Assembly (NCBI RefSeq): GCF_900186865.1
Contig: NZ_LT906480.1
Coordinates: 2,250,001 to 2,314,000 of the forward strand
Length of the DNA: 64,000 bases
Origin: Stenotrophomonas maltophilia
Lineage (GTDB): Bacteria; Pseudomonadota; Gammaproteobacteria; Xanthomonadales; Xanthomonadaceae
Reading direction: 5' to 3'
Both the position numbers and the translations under genes were made by a program. The notes beneath the pieces are model-generated. The model saw only the letters and a program-made list of their open reading frames with translations. It did not search any database and was not told the origin of the DNA. Positions 34,764 to 45,539 of the stretch are shown here, piece after piece (the stretch's first letter is position 1; every line of letters starts with the position of its first letter).

Positions 34764-36050
34764 ATGCAATTTGTTTCGACCCGGGGTCAGTCCCCGGCCG
34801 TTGGCCTCAGTGCGGCGATCGCTTCAGGATTGGCGCCCGATGGAGGGCTGTATGTTCCGCAGGTGCTGCCGGCGGCACGTGAGCTGCGGGCCGGCGCAAC
34901 GCTGGCCGATACCGCCGCCGATCTGCTGGCACCGTTCTTTTCCGGCGACGCGCTGGAGTCTGCGTTGCCGTCGATCTGCCGGGAAGCGTTCGACTTTCAG
35001 GTTCCGCTGCGTGCATTGGGCGGCGGTGACCATGTGCTGGAGCTGTTCCATGGGCCGACGGCGGCGTTCAAGGATATCGGTGCGCGCTTCCTGGCCGGAA
35101 CACTGTCGCGGCTGCAGGCCGGCAAGGACCACGATCTGACGATTGTTGTCGCCACGTCTGGCGATACCGGCGCCGCCGTTGCTGCGGCCTTCCATCGCCA
35201 GCCCGGCGTGCGCGTGGTGGTGCTGTATCCGGATGGCCGCGTGTCACCGCGCCAGGCGCATCAGCTCGGTTGTTTCGGCGACAACATCCAGGCGCTGCGC
35301 GTGGCCGGCGCGTTCGACGATTGCCAGGCGATGGTCAAGCAGGCACTGGCTGACCGCGAACTGCAGGCGCAGGGGCCGCTGAGTTCGGCCAACAGCATCA
35401 GCCTCGGCCGCCTGCTGCCGCAGATGAGTTATTACGCGCATGCGGCGTTGTCCCATTACGCGACGCATCGTCGTCGGCTCAATCTGGTGGTGCCGACCGG
35501 CAACCTTGGCAATGCGATGGCGGCCGTGCTGGCGCGCGCGCTGGGCGTGCCGATCGGGCAGATCGTGCTGGCCACCAATGCCAATGCGGTACTGCCGGCG
35601 TACTTCAATGGCGGCGACTACCAGCCGCAGGCCAGCGTGGCCACCGTGGCCAATGCAATGGACGTAGGGGCGCCCAGCAACTTTGAACGCCTGCGCTGGC
35701 TTTACCTCGGAGATGACGCCGAGCTGCGCGCTGCGTTCCGCGCGTTCGCGGTGGATGACGTGACCATCCGCGCGACGATTGCGGCGGCGCACGCCAGCAA
35801 CGGCGAACTGTTCTGCCCGCATACGGCCACAGCGGTGAAGGTGCTGCAGGACCTGCGTGCGCGCGGCGCCAAGGGCGACTGGGCGGTGGTGGCTACCGCA
35901 CATCCGGCCAAGTTCGAGGCAGTGGTGGAGCCCTTGATTGGCGAAGCAGTGGCCGTGCCGCCGGCGCTGGATGCGCTGCTGCAGCGGCCCGCGCACGCGG
36001 AACCGTTGGCCGCGGAGTATGCGGCGTTGCGCGAGGTGTTGCTGCGTTGA
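34764..36050 (+). CDS. thrC: Threonine synthase
   Basis: PLP enzyme of 428 residues converting O-phosphohomoserine to threonine. The N-terminus MQFVSTRGQSPAVGLSAAIA is typical of gammaproteobacterial ThrC; the PLP lysine lies in HGPTAAFKDIGARF, followed by VATSGDTGAAVAAAF and LVVPTGNLGNAMAA for phosphate and cofactor contacts. I use ATG 34764 because it opens the family N-terminus; an in-frame GTG at 34728 overlapping the thrB stop is also possible and would couple translation. Last gene of the thr operon; a palindrome dimer follows. Confidence 0.95.
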   Translation: MQFVSTRGQSPAVGLSAAIASGLAPDGGLYVPQVLPAARELRAGATLADTAADLLAPFFSGDALESALPSICREAFDFQVPLRALGGGDHVLELFHGPTAAFKDIGARFLAGTLSRLQAGKDHDLTIVVATSGDTGAAVAAAFHRQPGVRVVVLYPDGRVSPRQAHQLGCFGDNIQALRVAGAFDDCQAMVKQALADRELQAQGPLSSANSISLGRLLPQMSYYAHAALSHYATHRRRLNLVVPTGNLGNAMAAVLARALGVPIGQIVLATNANAVLPAYFNGGDYQPQASVATVANAMDVGAPSNFERLRWLYLGDDAELRAAFRAFAVDDVTIRATIAAAHASNGELFCPHTATAVKVLQDLRARGAKGDWAVVATAHPAKFEAVVEPLIGEAVAVPPALDALLQRPAHAEPLAAEYAALREVLLR

Positions 36051-36063
36051 TCGAAGGCATCTG

Positions 36064-36135
36064 GGGTTGCCGGCCAGCGGCCGGCACTACCCGTGCTGCG
36101 TCCACCTGGTAGTGCCGGCCGCTGGCCGGCAACCC
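36064..36135. repeat. Palindromic repeat dimer (GGTAGTGCCGGCC family)
   Basis: Inverted monomers at 36064-36091 (GGGTTGCCGGCCAGCGGCCG then GCACTACC) and 36108-36135 (GGTAGTGCCGGCCGCTGGCC then GGCAACCC) form a dimer of GTAG-type stem-loops, here between thrC and the convergent regulator gene. The same monomers recur at 46155-46230. Confidence 0.85.
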
Positions 36136-36152
36136 AGCCAACCGCGATGCGG

Positions 36153-36905
36153 TCAGATCAACCCTTCACCGGCCAGCGTGCGCAACCCGTCCTCGTCGAG
36201 GATCTCCACTACGTTCAGGTGGGGCAGGGCAATCAGCCCCTGCTGGCGCAGCTTGGTGAAGGTACGGCTGACCGTTTCCATGGTCAGGCCCAGATGGTCG
36301 GCGATGTCGCCACGCCCCATCGGCAGCGAGACGCGCAGGCCATCGCCACCCAGCTTGGCCTCGCGCGCGGCCAGGCGCAGCAGGAAGTCGGCCACTTTCT
36401 CGGCCGGCTGCAGCCGCGCCAGTGCCAGCGCGGCATCCTGCGCGGCGTCCAGCTCCTGGCAGGCACGCTGCAGCAGCTTGCGTTCCAGGTGCGGGAAGCG
36501 GCTGCGAAGCGCCTTCATCTGCGGCAGCGCGACACGGCATACGCGGCTGTCTGCGATGGCCTCGATATCGTAGCGGTGGTGGTCACTGCCGCTCAGGCCC
36601 AGGTAGTCGCCAGGAAGCACGAAGCCATTGATCTGGCGGCGGCCATCGGCCAGGGTGCGCACCAGGCGCAGGGCGCCGCCGGTCAATGTATAGACATGGT
36701 CGCGCTCTTCGCCGGTGCGGGCCAGGGTACTGCCCATGCTGACCTGCTGGGAAACGGTGACCTGTTCCAGTGCCTGCACTTCATCGGGCGACAGCGCCGA
36801 GCACACCGCAAGGTGGCGAACCGAGCAGTGCAGGCAGTCCAGCGTGTTGCAGGACGGCGAGGCGGGATCGTTGGTGGCGGGCGGAGCGCCGGAAGGCCGT
36901 GACAT
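36153..36905 (-). CDS. fnr: FNR/CRP-family regulator with probable Fe-S cluster
   Basis: Crp/Fnr regulator of 250 residues. The N-terminal extension carries C19, C24, C27 and C35, and C123 sits in the sensor domain (RVCRVALP), close to the arrangement of FNR/ANR cysteines binding an oxygen-labile [4Fe-4S] cluster (one of the four N-terminal Cys may be spare). Then a cAMP-type beta barrel ([34 protein letters not shown]), the dimer helix and the [23 protein letters not shown], with the recognition sequence ETVSR. It is divergent from hisS. Role likely oxygen or redox control; the spacing differs slightly from E. coli FNR. Confidence 0.85.
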   Translation of the reverse strand: MSRPSGAPPATNDPASPSCNTLDCLHCSVRHLAVCSALSPDEVQALEQVTVSQQVSMGSTLARTGEERDHVYTLTGGALRLVRTLADGRRQINGFVLPGDYLGLSGSDHHRYDIEAIADSRVCRVALPQMKALRSRFPHLERKLLQRACQELDAAQDAALALARLQPAEKVADFLLRLAAREAKLGGDGLRVSLPMGRGDIADHLGLTMETVSRTFTKLRQQGLIALPHLNVVEILDEDGLRTLAGEGLI

Positions 36906-37031
36906 GTTGCGGGGGCGTATCGCGGGCGGGGAGGGCCTTATGATACTTCAAGCGGCCGTTCGACCCTGCCCGAGGCGGGGGCGCTAGAATGTCGCCCCCT
37001 CCCACGTCCCGTTCCAGCAGGAGTTCCGCCC

Positions 37032-38426
37032 GTGATCAAGCCCCGTACCCCGCCCGGCACCCTTGAACTGTTGCCGCGCGAGCAGATTGCGTTCCAGCGC
37101 ATGCTGGACGTGATCCGTCGCAACTACGAGCGCTTCGGGTTCCTGCCGGTGGAGACGCCGGTGTTCGAGCTGTCCGACGTGCTGCTGACCAAGTCCGGTG
37201 GCGAGACCGAGCGCCAGGTGTATTTCGTGCAGTCCACCGGTGCGCTGGCCAACGCCGCCGAATCGGGTGACCGTTCGCTGCCGGAAATGGCGCTGCGCTT
37301 CGACCTGACCGTGCCGCTGGCGCGCTACGTGGCCGAGCACGAGCATGAACTGACCTTCCCGTTCCGTCGCTACCAGATGCAGCGGGTGTACCGCGGCGAG
37401 CGCGCCCAACGCGGCCGCTTCCGTGAGTTCTACCAGTGCGACATCGACGTGATCGGCAAGGACAGCCTGAGCGTGCGATACGACGCCGAAGTGCTGGCGG
37501 TCATCCACGCGGTGTTCTCGGAACTGCGCATCGGTGACTTCAGCATCCAGCTGAACAACCGCAAGTTGATGCGTGGCTTCTTCGAGAGCCTGGGCGTGGC
37601 GGAGGGCGAGCGCCAGCTGGCAGTGCTGCGCGAAGTGGACAAGCTGGACAAGCGCGGCGCCGATTACGTGCGCGAGACGCTGGTGGGCGAGGGCTTCGAG
37701 ATTCCGGCCGAGCAGGTCGAGAAGATCCTGGCGTTCGTGGCCGTGCGTTCGCAGGGCCATGCCGATGCACTGGCGCAGCTGGCCACGCTTGAAGCCGACG
37801 CCGGTTCTTCGGAGATCCTGCGTACCGGCGTCGCCGAACTGCGCGAAGTGCTGCAGCTGGTGCAGGCGCTGGGCGTGCCGGAAACCGCGTACTGCCTGAA
37901 TTTCTCCATTGCGCGCGGCCTGGACTACTACACCGGTACCGTCTACGAGACCACGCTGACCGACCACCCGCAGATCGGTTCGATCTGCTCGGGCGGCCGC
38001 TACGAAGACCTGGCCAGCCACTACAGCAAGTCGAAGCTGCCGGGCGTGGGCATCTCCATCGGCCTGTCGCGCCTGTTCTGGCAGCTGCGCGAAGCCGGCC
38101 TGATCGATGGCATCGAGGGCAGCAGCGTGCAGGCGCTGGTGGCGCTGATGGACGAGCAGGGCATGCCGCAGTCGCTGGACATCGCGCGCCGCCTTCGCGC
38201 CGGTGGCATCAACACCGAAGTGCAGATGGAGCCGAAGAAGATCGGCAAGCAGTTCCAGTACGCCGCCAAGGCCGGCATCCGCTTCGTGGTGCTGGCCGGT
38301 GAGGACGAGCTGGCGCGCGGCGTGGTGGCGGTGAAGGACCTCCTGCGCGAGCAGCAGTTCGAAGTCTCCCGTGACGAGTTGGCCAGCACCCTGCAGGTCG
38401 AGCTGGAGCAGTCGAAGGTGATGTAA
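37032..38426 (+). CDS. hisS: Histidyl-tRNA synthetase
   Basis: Class II aminoacyl-tRNA synthetase of 464 residues. Motif 1 region [20 protein letters not shown], motif 2 [20 protein letters not shown], histidine-binding [12 protein letters not shown] and motif 3 [13 protein letters not shown] are all present; the C-terminal anticodon-binding domain ([19 protein letters not shown]) is complete. GTG at 37032 begins the family N-terminus [14 protein letters not shown]. It stands alone before the his genes and ends in a strong intrinsic terminator. Confidence 0.97.
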   Translation: MIKPRTPPGTLELLPREQIAFQRMLDVIRRNYERFGFLPVETPVFELSDVLLTKSGGETERQVYFVQSTGALANAAESGDRSLPEMALRFDLTVPLARYVAEHEHELTFPFRRYQMQRVYRGERAQRGRFREFYQCDIDVIGKDSLSVRYDAEVLAVIHAVFSELRIGDFSIQLNNRKLMRGFFESLGVAEGERQLAVLREVDKLDKRGADYVRETLVGEGFEIPAEQVEKILAFVAVRSQGHADALAQLATLEADAGSSEILRTGVAELREVLQLVQALGVPETAYCLNFSIARGLDYYTGTVYETTLTDHPQIGSICSGGRYEDLASHYSKSKLPGVGISIGLSRLFWQLREAGLIDGIEGSSVQALVALMDEQGMPQSLDIARRLRAGGINTEVQMEPKKIGKQFQYAAKAGIRFVVLAGEDELARGVVAVKDLLREQQFEVSRDELASTLQVELEQSKVM

Positions 38427-38452
38427 CGGCCCCTGGCAGCATGCAGCGCTTC

Positions 38453-38488
38453 AACGAAACGCCCACCAACCGGTGGGCGTTTTCGTTT
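38453..38488 (+). terminator. Intrinsic terminator after hisS
   Basis: Stem AACGCCCACC (38458-38467) and GGTGGGCGTT (38472-38481) with a four-base loop, extended by outer pairs with one bulge, and followed by TTTCG then TTT. It closes the hisS transcription unit. Confidence 0.85.
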
Positions 38489-38502
38489 CCGGGCCCCGTT
38501 CC

Positions 38503-38541
38503 GGGTCAGAGCCGTTTTCCTCTGGAAAACAGATCCGACCC
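38503..38541. repeat. Palindromic repeat, GGGTCRGA family
   Basis: GGGTCAGAGCCGTTTTCCTC (from 38503) folds back on GGAAAAC-A-GATCCGACCC (to 38541), giving arms GGGTC(A/G)GA(T/G)CC with a variable AT-rich centre. The same arms occur at 12060-12123 and 51108-51189. The remaining spacer up to the his promoter (38542-38663) shows nothing else. Confidence 0.7.
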
Positions 38542-38663
38542 CGGCCGTCCCAACAGCTCGCGGCCACCTGTCGAGGGCGGGGTCGGTCCGGAACCCAGCT
38601 GTGCCGATGCTCCGGCCTCTGCGGGTGCGGGGCAGCAGCCCTGCCGCACCCTCAACCCTCGAT

Positions 38664-38710
38664 TTGACGCACTGCGCAAGAATGCGCTAATGTACTAACG
38701 CGCTATTACA
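38664..38710 (+). promoter_or_regulatory. his operon promoter with probable TrpR-family operator
   Basis: TTGACG (38664-38669), an 18-bp spacer and TAATGT (38688-38693) form a plausible sigma-70 promoter. Overlapping the -10 is GCGCTAATGTACTAACGCGC, including GTACTA, a half-site also found in E. coli TrpR operators, and a second GCGCTATT follows at once. The next gene encodes a TrpR-like protein, so this is its likely self- and his-operon operator. Confidence 0.55.
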
Positions 38711-38731
38711 TTGATGCATGGAAACGACCCC

Positions 38732-39040
38732 GTGAAAGCCCGCCCCGAAATTGCCGCCAAAGACCCGAAGGCCGACCTTGAAGCCCTGGCCCGGGCCTTT
38801 GCCGCCCTGCGCGAGCCGGAACAGGTCGAGGCCTTCCTGCGCGATCTGTGCACACCGGCCGAGCTGGAAGCCATGGCCGACCGCTGGAAGGTGGTGCCGC
38901 TGCTGCAGCAGGGCGTGCCGTACCGCGAGATCCACGAGCGCACCGGCGTCAGCGTGACCACCACCGGACGGGTGGCACGCACCCTTGAGCATGGCCATCG
39001 AGGCTATGCCGCCGCCATCGACCGCCTTGCCTCGCGCTGA
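38732..39040 (+). CDS. hisR: TrpR-family regulator (YerC/YecD-like), probable his operon repressor
   Basis: DNA-binding protein of about 102 residues, all helical, with the TrpR/YerC fold: [40 protein letters not shown], then the [23 protein letters not shown]. Xanthomonads carry such a TrpR-family protein in front of hisG, interpreted as a histidine-responsive repressor (HisR). GTG 38732 gives the family N-terminus; an in-frame ATG at 38714 is an alternative close to the promoter. First gene of the his operon; hisG starts 35 bp downstream. Confidence 0.82.
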   Translation: MKARPEIAAKDPKADLEALARAFAALREPEQVEAFLRDLCTPAELEAMADRWKVVPLLQQGVPYREIHERTGVSVTTTGRVARTLEHGHRGYAAAIDRLASR

Positions 39041-39074
39041 TCCGCGCCCCGTTCCGAACTTCGAGACCTCCCCC

Positions 39075-39986
39075 ATGAGTGCAACCCAGGCAGCGCCGGC
39101 ACGAGACCGGCTGCGTATCGCCATCCAGAAGAGTGGCCGGCTGGCCGAACCCGCGCGCAACCTGCTCAGCGCCTGCGGCCTGAGCTGGCGCGAGAGCCGC
39201 GACAAGCTGTTCTGCTACGGCGAATCGCTGCCGGTGGACCTGCTGCTGGTGCGCGACGACGACATCCCCGGCCTGATCGCCGACGGCGTCTGCGACCTCG
39301 GCATCGTCGGCCGCAACGAGCTGGACGAGCAGGCTGCGGCACGTCGCCAGATCGGCCTGCCGGATGCCTACCAGGCACTGCGCGGACTGGGCTTTGGCCA
39401 GTGCCGGCTGATGCTGGCGGTACCCGAGGAGTGGCAGTGGCAGGGACCGGCGCAGCTGGCCGGTGCCCGCATTGCCACCAGCTACCCGGCCATCCTCAAG
39501 CAATGGCTGGCCGAACAGGGCGTGGACGCACAGGTGGTCGAGCTGTCCGGGTCGGTGGAAATCGCCCCGCGCCTGGGTACCGCCGACCTGATCTGCGATC
39601 TGGTCTCCAGCGGCGCCACGCTGCGCGCCAACCAGCTGACCCCGGTGCACAACCTGCTCGACAGCGAGGCGGTGCTGGCCGGTGCGGTGCGCGTGCCGGA
39701 TGATGTACGTGCATCGCTGCGCGCGATGCTGCTGCGCCGCCTCGACGGCGTGGTGCAGCGCCAGGACCGCAAGCTGTTGATGTTCCGCGCCAGCGAGGAT
39801 CGCGTCGACGCGCTGGCGCAGCTGCTGGCCGATGCCGAGCCGCTGGTGCGGCTGCCGGCCGACGGCGGCGCACTGCGCCTGCAGACCATGTGCCCGGGCC
39901 CGCTGAGCTGGCAGCGCATGGAGGAACTCGAGCGCGCCGGCGCGCAGGGCTTGATGGTACTGAGCGTGGAGCGGTCGCTGGCATGA
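39075..39986 (+). CDS. hisG: ATP phosphoribosyltransferase
   Basis: First committed enzyme of histidine synthesis (ATP + PRPP to phosphoribosyl-ATP), 303 residues, the long HisG form with a C-terminal regulatory domain. Signatures: [17 protein letters not shown], the substrate loop [40 protein letters not shown], and the PRPP-binding [20 protein letters not shown] with [13 protein letters not shown]; the C-terminal part (about 220-303) is the ACT-like histidine-feedback domain. ATG 39075 is used; earlier in-frame codons lie inside the hisR region. It overlaps hisD by 4 bp. Confidence 0.95.
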   Translation: MSATQAAPARDRLRIAIQKSGRLAEPARNLLSACGLSWRESRDKLFCYGESLPVDLLLVRDDDIPGLIADGVCDLGIVGRNELDEQAAARRQIGLPDAYQALRGLGFGQCRLMLAVPEEWQWQGPAQLAGARIATSYPAILKQWLAEQGVDAQVVELSGSVEIAPRLGTADLICDLVSSGATLRANQLTPVHNLLDSEAVLAGAVRVPDDVRASLRAMLLRRLDGVVQRQDRKLLMFRASEDRVDALAQLLADAEPLVRLPADGGALRLQTMCPGPLSWQRMEELERAGAQGLMVLSVERSLA

Positions 39987-41278
39987 ACCGTCTGATCTGG
40001 TCCCGACTTGATGAGGCCGCGCGCAGTGCGGCACTGACCCGCCCGGTGCAGACCGTGGCGCAGCAGACCCGCGATGCGGTGGCTACGCTGATTGCACAGG
40101 TGCGCGGGCAGGGCGATGACGCGCTACGTGCGATTACCGCACGTTTCGACGGCGTCGAGCTGCCATCGTTCGAAGTGAGCGAAGCCGAGTTCGCAGCGGC
40201 CGATGCCGCCGTCCCCGCCGAGCTGCGCCAGGCGATGGTCGAAGCTGCCGAACGCATCGCCCGTTTCCACGCCGCCGGCATGGGTACGGGGTATGCCGTG
40301 GAAACCGCACCGGGCGTGGTCTGCGAACGCATGCTGCGCCCGATCGGCCGGGTGGGCCTGTATGTGCCGGCCGGCAGCGCACCGCTGCCGTCCACCGCGT
40401 TGATGCTGGGCGTGCCCGCGCAGCTGGCCGGCTGCCCGCAGGTGGTGCTGTGCACGCCGCCACGCGCCGACGGCACGGCCGATCCTGCGGTGCTGGTGGC
40501 CGCACGCCTGACCGGTGTGCAGCGCGTGTTCAAGCTGGGCGGCGCCCAGGCCATCGCTGCGATGGCTTACGGCACGGCCAGCATTCCGGCCTGTGACAAG
40601 CTGTTCGGGCCGGGCAACAGCTTCGTCACCGAAGCCAAGCAGCAGGTCGCACAGGACGGCGCCGCCGCCATCGACATGCCGGCCGGTCCCTCCGAAGTGC
40701 TGGTGATTGCCGATGCAGGTGCAAACCCGGCGTTCGTTGCAGCCGACCTGCTGTCGCAGGCCGAGCACGGCCCGGATTCGCAGGTGCTGCTGCTGACCGA
40801 CGATACCGCGATGCTGGCGGCGGTCGAGGCTGAAGTCGAGCGCCAGGTGGCCTTGCTGCCGCGCCAGCAGATCGCACGCCAGGCGCTGTCGGCCTCGCGG
40901 CTGATCCAGGTCGACTCGTTGGACGAAGCCTTCGCGATCAGCAACCGCTATGCACCGGAGCACCTGATCCTGGCATTGCGTGATCCGCGTGCGTGGCTGG
41001 ACAAGGTGCAGGCGGCCGGCTCGGTGTTCCTGGGTGATTACACCCCCGAGGCACTGGGCGACTACTGCAGCGGCACCAACCACGTGCTGCCCACCGCGGG
41101 TGCCGCACGTGCCTACAGTGGTGTCAGTGTGGCCAGCTTCCAGAACCTGATCAGCGTGCAGAGCGCCAGCGCCGCCGGCCTGGCAGCGATTGGCGGCTGC
41201 GCGCGCATCATCGCCAGTGCCGAAGGCCTGGATGCACATGAACGTGCGGTCGCAGTGCGCATGGAGGTGGCAGCATGA
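39983..41278 (+). CDS. hisD: Histidinol dehydrogenase
   Basis: Zinc-dependent NAD enzyme of 431 residues oxidising histidinol to histidine in two steps. Signatures: [55 protein letters not shown], and [18 protein letters not shown] with [16 protein letters not shown], the zinc-ligand region [10 protein letters not shown], and [18 protein letters not shown] 39983 lies on the ATGA overlap with hisG. It is followed by hisC with another 4-bp overlap. Confidence 0.96.
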   Translation: MNRLIWSRLDEAARSAALTRPVQTVAQQTRDAVATLIAQVRGQGDDALRAITARFDGVELPSFEVSEAEFAAADAAVPAELRQAMVEAAERIARFHAAGMGTGYAVETAPGVVCERMLRPIGRVGLYVPAGSAPLPSTALMLGVPAQLAGCPQVVLCTPPRADGTADPAVLVAARLTGVQRVFKLGGAQAIAAMAYGTASIPACDKLFGPGNSFVTEAKQQVAQDGAAAIDMPAGPSEVLVIADAGANPAFVAADLLSQAEHGPDSQVLLLTDDTAMLAAVEAEVERQVALLPRQQIARQALSASRLIQVDSLDEAFAISNRYAPEHLILALRDPRAWLDKVQAAGSVFLGDYTPEALGDYCSGTNHVLPTAGAARAYSGVSVASFQNLISVQSASAAGLAAIGGCARIIASAEGLDAHERAVAVRMEVAA

Positions 41279-42369
41279 ACGCGGCTATCGATGATGTGCT
41301 GGCACTGGTTCGCCCGGATCTGCAGGCCTTCGCCGGCTACAGCTCGGCGCGCAGCGCGGCGGTGCAGGGCGAGGTCTGGTTGAACGCCAATGAATCGGCC
41401 TGGGCCAATCCCGCTGATGCCGCGGGCAGCAGCCGGCGCTATCCCGAACCGCAGCCGTTGGCATTGCGCGAGGGACTGGCGGCGCTGTACGGCGTGACGC
41501 CACAGCAGCTGCTGATCGGTCGCGGCAGCGACGAAGCCATTGATCTGCTGGTGCGTGCCCTGTGCGTGCCGGGCCGCGATGGCGTACTGGTCACGCCGCC
41601 GGTGTTCGGCATGTACGCCGTCTGCGCACGCCTGCAGGGCGCCGCATTGATTGAAGTGCCGCTGGTGGACAGCGAGGATGGCCTGCGCGCCGATCTGGAT
41701 GCGGTGATCGACACCGCCAGGGCGCGCAATGCCAAGCTGGTGTTCCTGTGCGCACCGTCGAACCCGGCCGGCAGTGATATCGCCCTGGACGAGGTCGAAC
41801 GGGTGGCGGTTGCGTTGCGCGGGCAGGCACTGGTGGTGGTGGACGAGGCCTATGTCGAGTACGCGCAGCGTCCGTCGGCGACCACGTTGCTGGCCGTGCA
41901 CGCCAACCTGGCGGTGCTGCGCACGCTGTCGAAAGCACACGCACTCGCGGCCGCGCGCATTGGAACGCTGATCGCCGCGCCGGAACTAATTGCCGTGCTG
42001 CGCCGCTGCCAGGCGCCGTATCCGGTGCCGACCCCGTGCGCGGAACTGGCCGTGCAGGCCCTGCAGCCGGCCGCGCTGGCACGCACCGCCGAGCGCGTGG
42101 CCACGGTCATCGCCGAGCGCGAACGCCTGCGAACGGCACTGGCCAGCCTGCCCGGTGTACGCCGGGTGTACGCCTCGTCCGGCAACTACCTGCTGGTCCG
42201 CTTCGCCGATGCGCAGGCGGCGTTCGATACGCTGCTTGCTGCAGGGGTGGTGGTGCGCGACCAGCGCGCCGCGCCGCAGCTGGGCGATGCGCTTCGCATC
42301 AGCATCGGCAGCCCGGAAGAGAATGACCGCGTGCTCGCGGCCCTGTCGGCGCGGAGGGCCGCAGCATGA
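41275..42369 (+). CDS. hisC: Histidinol-phosphate aminotransferase
   Basis: PLP fold-type I aminotransferase of 364 residues. Motifs: [10 protein letters not shown] with the substrate Tyr region, [30 protein letters not shown] for cofactor binding, [14 protein letters not shown], the PLP lysine in [16 protein letters not shown] and the C-terminal Arg in [14 protein letters not shown]. It converts imidazole-acetol phosphate to histidinol phosphate. ATGA overlaps couple it to hisD and hisB. Confidence 0.95.
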   Translation: MNAAIDDVLALVRPDLQAFAGYSSARSAAVQGEVWLNANESAWANPADAAGSSRRYPEPQPLALREGLAALYGVTPQQLLIGRGSDEAIDLLVRALCVPGRDGVLVTPPVFGMYAVCARLQGAALIEVPLVDSEDGLRADLDAVIDTARARNAKLVFLCAPSNPAGSDIALDEVERVAVALRGQALVVVDEAYVEYAQRPSATTLLAVHANLAVLRTLSKAHALAAARIGTLIAAPELIAVLRRCQAPYPVPTPCAELAVQALQPAALARTAERVATVIAERERLRTALASLPGVRRVYASSGNYLLVRFADAQAAFDTLLAAGVVVRDQRAAPQLGDALRISIGSPEENDRVLAALSARRAAA

Positions 42370-43439
42370 CCCCGATCCTGTTCATCGACCGCGACGGCAC
42401 CCTCATCGAGGAGCCGTCCGATTTCCAGATCGACGCCTACGAGAAGCTGCGCTTCGTGCCGCAGGTGATCCCGGCGCTGCTGAAGCTGCGGGATGCCGGC
42501 TACCAGTTCGTGATCGTCACCAACCAGGATGGCCTGGGCAGCGACAGCTACCCGCGTGCCAGCTTCGATGGCCCCAACGAGCTGATGCTGCAGATCTTCG
42601 AAAGCCAGGGCATCACTTTCCGTGACGTGCTGATCGACTGCAGCTGGCCGCACGACAATGCGCCGACCCGCAAGCCGGCCATCGGACTGATGACGGCTTA
42701 TCTGCAGGACCGCAGCATCGACTGGGCGCGTTCGGGCATGGTCGGCGATCGCATCACCGACCTGCAGTTTGCCGAAAACCTCAACATCCGCGGTTTCCAG
42801 CTGCGCACCGCGCAGTTTGGTGGCGAGTGGGATTGGCCGGGCATTGCCCATGCGCTGGCCGATGCGCCGCGCACCGCCGTGGTCCAGCGCAACACGAAAG
42901 AAACGAAGATCCGCGTCGAACTGGACCTGGATTGCGCGGGTGATGCACGCATCTCCACCGGCCTGCCGTTCTTCGACCACATGCTGGAACAGATCGGCAA
43001 GCACGGTGGCTTCGCGCTGGACATCCAGGCCGAGGGTGACCTGCACATCGACGAACACCACACCATCGAGGATACGGGGCTGGCCCTGGGCCAGGCGCTG
43101 CGCGAGGCGCTGGGCGACAAGCGCGGCATCGGCCGCTACGGTTTCACCCTGCCGATGGACGAGACGCTGGCCAGCGCTGCGCTGGACTTCAGTGGCCGCC
43201 CGTACTTCGTGTTCGAGGGCGAGTTCAAGCGCGAACGCGTGGGCGATATGCCGACCGAGCTGGTGCCGCATTTCTTCCGCTCGCTGTGCGATGCCAGCGG
43301 CCTGAACCTCAACCTGCAGGTACGCGGCGACAACGATCACCACAAGGTGGAGGCGTGCTTCAAGGCCCTGGCCCGCGCGCTGCGTCCGGCGCTGGCCCGG
43401 CAGGGCACGGCACTGCCGAGCACCAAGGGGGCGCTGTGA
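42366..43439 (+). CDS. hisB: Bifunctional histidinol-phosphatase/imidazoleglycerol-phosphate dehydratase
   Basis: Fused enzyme of 357 residues. The N-terminal HAD phosphatase (residues 1-165) starts [20 protein letters not shown], with [10 protein letters not shown] and [20 protein letters not shown]; the C-terminal IGP dehydratase (about 175-357) has [19 protein letters not shown], the metal-binding [17 protein letters not shown] and [18 protein letters not shown] with [20 protein letters not shown]. Such fusion is typical of gammaproteobacterial HisB. The metal-coordinating cysteines of the HAD module fit in [15 protein letters not shown]. Coupled to hisC and hisH by overlaps. Confidence 0.96.
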   Translation: MTPILFIDRDGTLIEEPSDFQIDAYEKLRFVPQVIPALLKLRDAGYQFVIVTNQDGLGSDSYPRASFDGPNELMLQIFESQGITFRDVLIDCSWPHDNAPTRKPAIGLMTAYLQDRSIDWARSGMVGDRITDLQFAENLNIRGFQLRTAQFGGEWDWPGIAHALADAPRTAVVQRNTKETKIRVELDLDCAGDARISTGLPFFDHMLEQIGKHGGFALDIQAEGDLHIDEHHTIEDTGLALGQALREALGDKRGIGRYGFTLPMDETLASAALDFSGRPYFVFEGEFKRERVGDMPTELVPHFFRSLCDASGLNLNLQVRGDNDHHKVEACFKALARALRPALARQGTALPSTKGAL

Positions 43440-44038
43440 GTGACGTTGCGCTGATCGATGCCGGCGGCGCCAACCTGGGCTCGGTGCGCTACGCACTGGA
43501 GCGCCTGGGTGCGACTGTGCGGCTGGTGCGCGATGCGGACGGTCTGGTCGGTGCGCAGCGGGTGATCCTGCCCGGCGTCGGCGCCGCCGGTCCCGGCATG
43601 CAACGCCTGCATGCGCAAGGCCTGGTGGAACCGCTGCAGCGACTGGAGGTGCCGCTGATGGGAATCTGCCTGGGCATGCAGCTGCTGTTCGAACGCTCCG
43701 AGGAGGCGGGTGTGGAGACACTGGGCCTGATTCCCGGCGTGGTGCGCAAGCTGGTGCCGGCCTGCGGCATCCGCGTGCCGCACATGGGCTGGAACCGCCT
43801 GCTGCCGCTGCGCGAATCGCTGCTGCTGCGCGGCGTGCCGGAGCGTGCCAGCGCCTACTTCGTGCACAGCTACGCCGCGCCCCTCAATACCCACACCGTC
43901 GCTGCCTGCGACCACGGCGGCCTGTTCACTGCCGTGGTGGAGCAGGGGCGTTACTACGGCGCACAGTTCCACCCCGAGCGCTCCGGCGAGACCGGCTCGC
44001 TGATGCTGCGCAATTTTCTCGAGGGCACTGCTGCATGA
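43436..44038 (+). CDS. hisH: Imidazole glycerol phosphate synthase, glutamine amidotransferase subunit
   Basis: Class I glutamine amidotransferase of 200 residues supplying ammonia to HisF. The nucleophile Cys is in [19 protein letters not shown], the His and Glu of the triad in [14 protein letters not shown], and the oxyanion region in [25 protein letters not shown] is a family segment. The start is a GTG on GTGA, overlapping the hisB stop by 4 bp. Forms a heterodimer with the product of hisF two genes downstream. Confidence 0.95.
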   Translation: MSDVALIDAGGANLGSVRYALERLGATVRLVRDADGLVGAQRVILPGVGAAGPGMQRLHAQGLVEPLQRLEVPLMGICLGMQLLFERSEEAGVETLGLIPGVVRKLVPACGIRVPHMGWNRLLPLRESLLLRGVPERASAYFVHSYAAPLNTHTVAACDHGGLFTAVVEQGRYYGAQFHPERSGETGSLMLRNFLEGTAA

Positions 44039-44769
44039 GTTTCATCGTCTACCCCGCGCTGGATATCCGCGACGGCCGCGTGGTGCGGCTGCGCCAGGGC
44101 GACTACGCGCATGAAACCTCGTATGGCGACGATCCGTTGCCACGCGCGCAGGCCTTCGCCGCGCAGGGTGCGCAGTGGATGCATCTGGTCGATCTGGACG
44201 CTGCGCGCGCCGGTGGCTATACGCTGGCGCCGCTACTGTCGTCGATCCGCGCGCAGACATCGCTGCAGGTGCAGACCGGCGGTGGCGTGCGCGGCCGCGA
44301 CGATGTGGCGCGCATCCTCGATGCCGGCGCCGGTCGCGTGGTGGTCGGCTCGCTGGCGGTGCGTCGCCCCGATGAAGTGGTCGGCTGGCTGGAGGAATTC
44401 GGCGCCGAGCGCATCACGGTTGCGCTGGACGCGCGCCAGGACGCACAGGGGCAGTGGCAGCTGCCGGTGCACGGCTGGACCGAGAATGCCGGGGTGACCC
44501 TGGATGAGCTGGCTCAGCGCTACGCGCGCGCCGGCATGCGCCACCTGCTGTGCACCGACATCGCCCGCGACGGCATGCTGGCCGGGCCCAATATCGACCT
44601 CTATCGGCACCTGTCCGGCTTGTTGCCGGGTGTGGCGGTGCAGGCGTCCGGTGGCATCCGCGACGTAGCCGATGTGGCCGAGGCACGTGCCGCCGGCTGC
44701 GGCGGTGCGATTCTCGGCAAGGCACTGCTGGAGCAGCGCATGGACCTGGCGGAGGCACTGGCATGTTGA
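44035..44769 (+). CDS. hisA: ProFAR isomerase (HisA)
   Basis: TIM-barrel isomerase of 244 residues. The catalytic Asp of strand 1 is in [20 protein letters not shown], followed by [19 protein letters not shown] and [17 protein letters not shown]; the second catalytic Asp is in [15 protein letters not shown], and the phosphate-binding loop in [13 protein letters not shown]. The ancient half-barrel repeat shared with HisF is visible. Overlaps hisH by 4 bp and hisF by 7 bp. Confidence 0.96.
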   Translation: MSFIVYPALDIRDGRVVRLRQGDYAHETSYGDDPLPRAQAFAAQGAQWMHLVDLDAARAGGYTLAPLLSSIRAQTSLQVQTGGGVRGRDDVARILDAGAGRVVVGSLAVRRPDEVVGWLEEFGAERITVALDARQDAQGQWQLPVHGWTENAGVTLDELAQRYARAGMRHLLCTDIARDGMLAGPNIDLYRHLSGLLPGVAVQASGGIRDVADVAEARAAGCGGAILGKALLEQRMDLAEALAC

Positions 44770-45539
44770 GCCGCCGCATCATTCCCTGCCTGGACGTGCG
44801 CGATGGCCGTGTGGTCAAGGGCGTGCGCTTCCGCGACCACGTCGACATGGGCGACATCGCCGAGTTGGCGCAGCGCTATCGCGACCAGGGGGCGGACGAG
44901 CTGGTGTTCTATGACATCGGCGCCAGCCCCGAGGCGCGTTCGGTCGACGTGGCGTGGATCGAGCGCATCGCACGCTTGATCGACATTCCGTTCTGCGTGG
45001 CCGGTGGCATCGACAGTGTGGAAACCGCGCGCCGCGTGCTGTTTGCCGGTGCCGACAAGGTGTCGATCAACTCGCCGGCGCTGGGGCGCCCGGAGCTGAT
45101 CACCGAGCTGGCGGACGAGTTCGGCGTGCAGTGCGTTGTGGTGGGCGTCGATTCGGTGCGCGAGGCCGACGGGCAGTGGCGGGTGCGGCGTTTCAGCGGC
45201 GACCCGGACAAGACTCAGGCGGTGCCGCTGCGCACCCTGGACTGGATTGTCGAGGCGCAACGGCGGGGCGCCGGTGAGATCGTGCTGAACTGCATGGACA
45301 GCGATGGCGTACGCCGTGGCTACGATGTCGTGCAACTGCAGCAGGCACGGTCATTGTGCCAGGTGCCGCTGATCGCCTCCGGCGGTGCGGGTGCGATGGA
45401 GCACTTCGCCGAAGCCTTTGACCAGGCCGACGTCGACGGTGCGCTGGCCGCCAGCGTGTTCCACAGCGGCGCCATCGCCATTCCGGAATTGAAGCGCTAC
45501 CTGCGCGGACAGCAGATCGAGGTGCGGGATGTCTATTGA
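44763..45539 (+). CDS. hisF: Imidazole glycerol phosphate synthase, cyclase subunit
   Basis: TIM-barrel cyclase of 258 residues. Signatures: [20 protein letters not shown] with the catalytic Asp, [68 protein letters not shown] with the second catalytic Asp, and [20 protein letters not shown]; these match HisF well. It uses ammonia channelled from HisH to make imidazole glycerol phosphate and AICAR. Overlap of 11 bp with hisI. Confidence 0.96.
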   Translation: MLSRRIIPCLDVRDGRVVKGVRFRDHVDMGDIAELAQRYRDQGADELVFYDIGASPEARSVDVAWIERIARLIDIPFCVAGGIDSVETARRVLFAGADKVSINSPALGRPELITELADEFGVQCVVVGVDSVREADGQWRVRRFSGDPDKTQAVPLRTLDWIVEAQRRGAGEIVLNCMDSDGVRRGYDVVQLQQARSLCQVPLIASGGAGAMEHFAEAFDQADVDGALAASVFHSGAIAIPELKRYLRGQQIEVRDVY

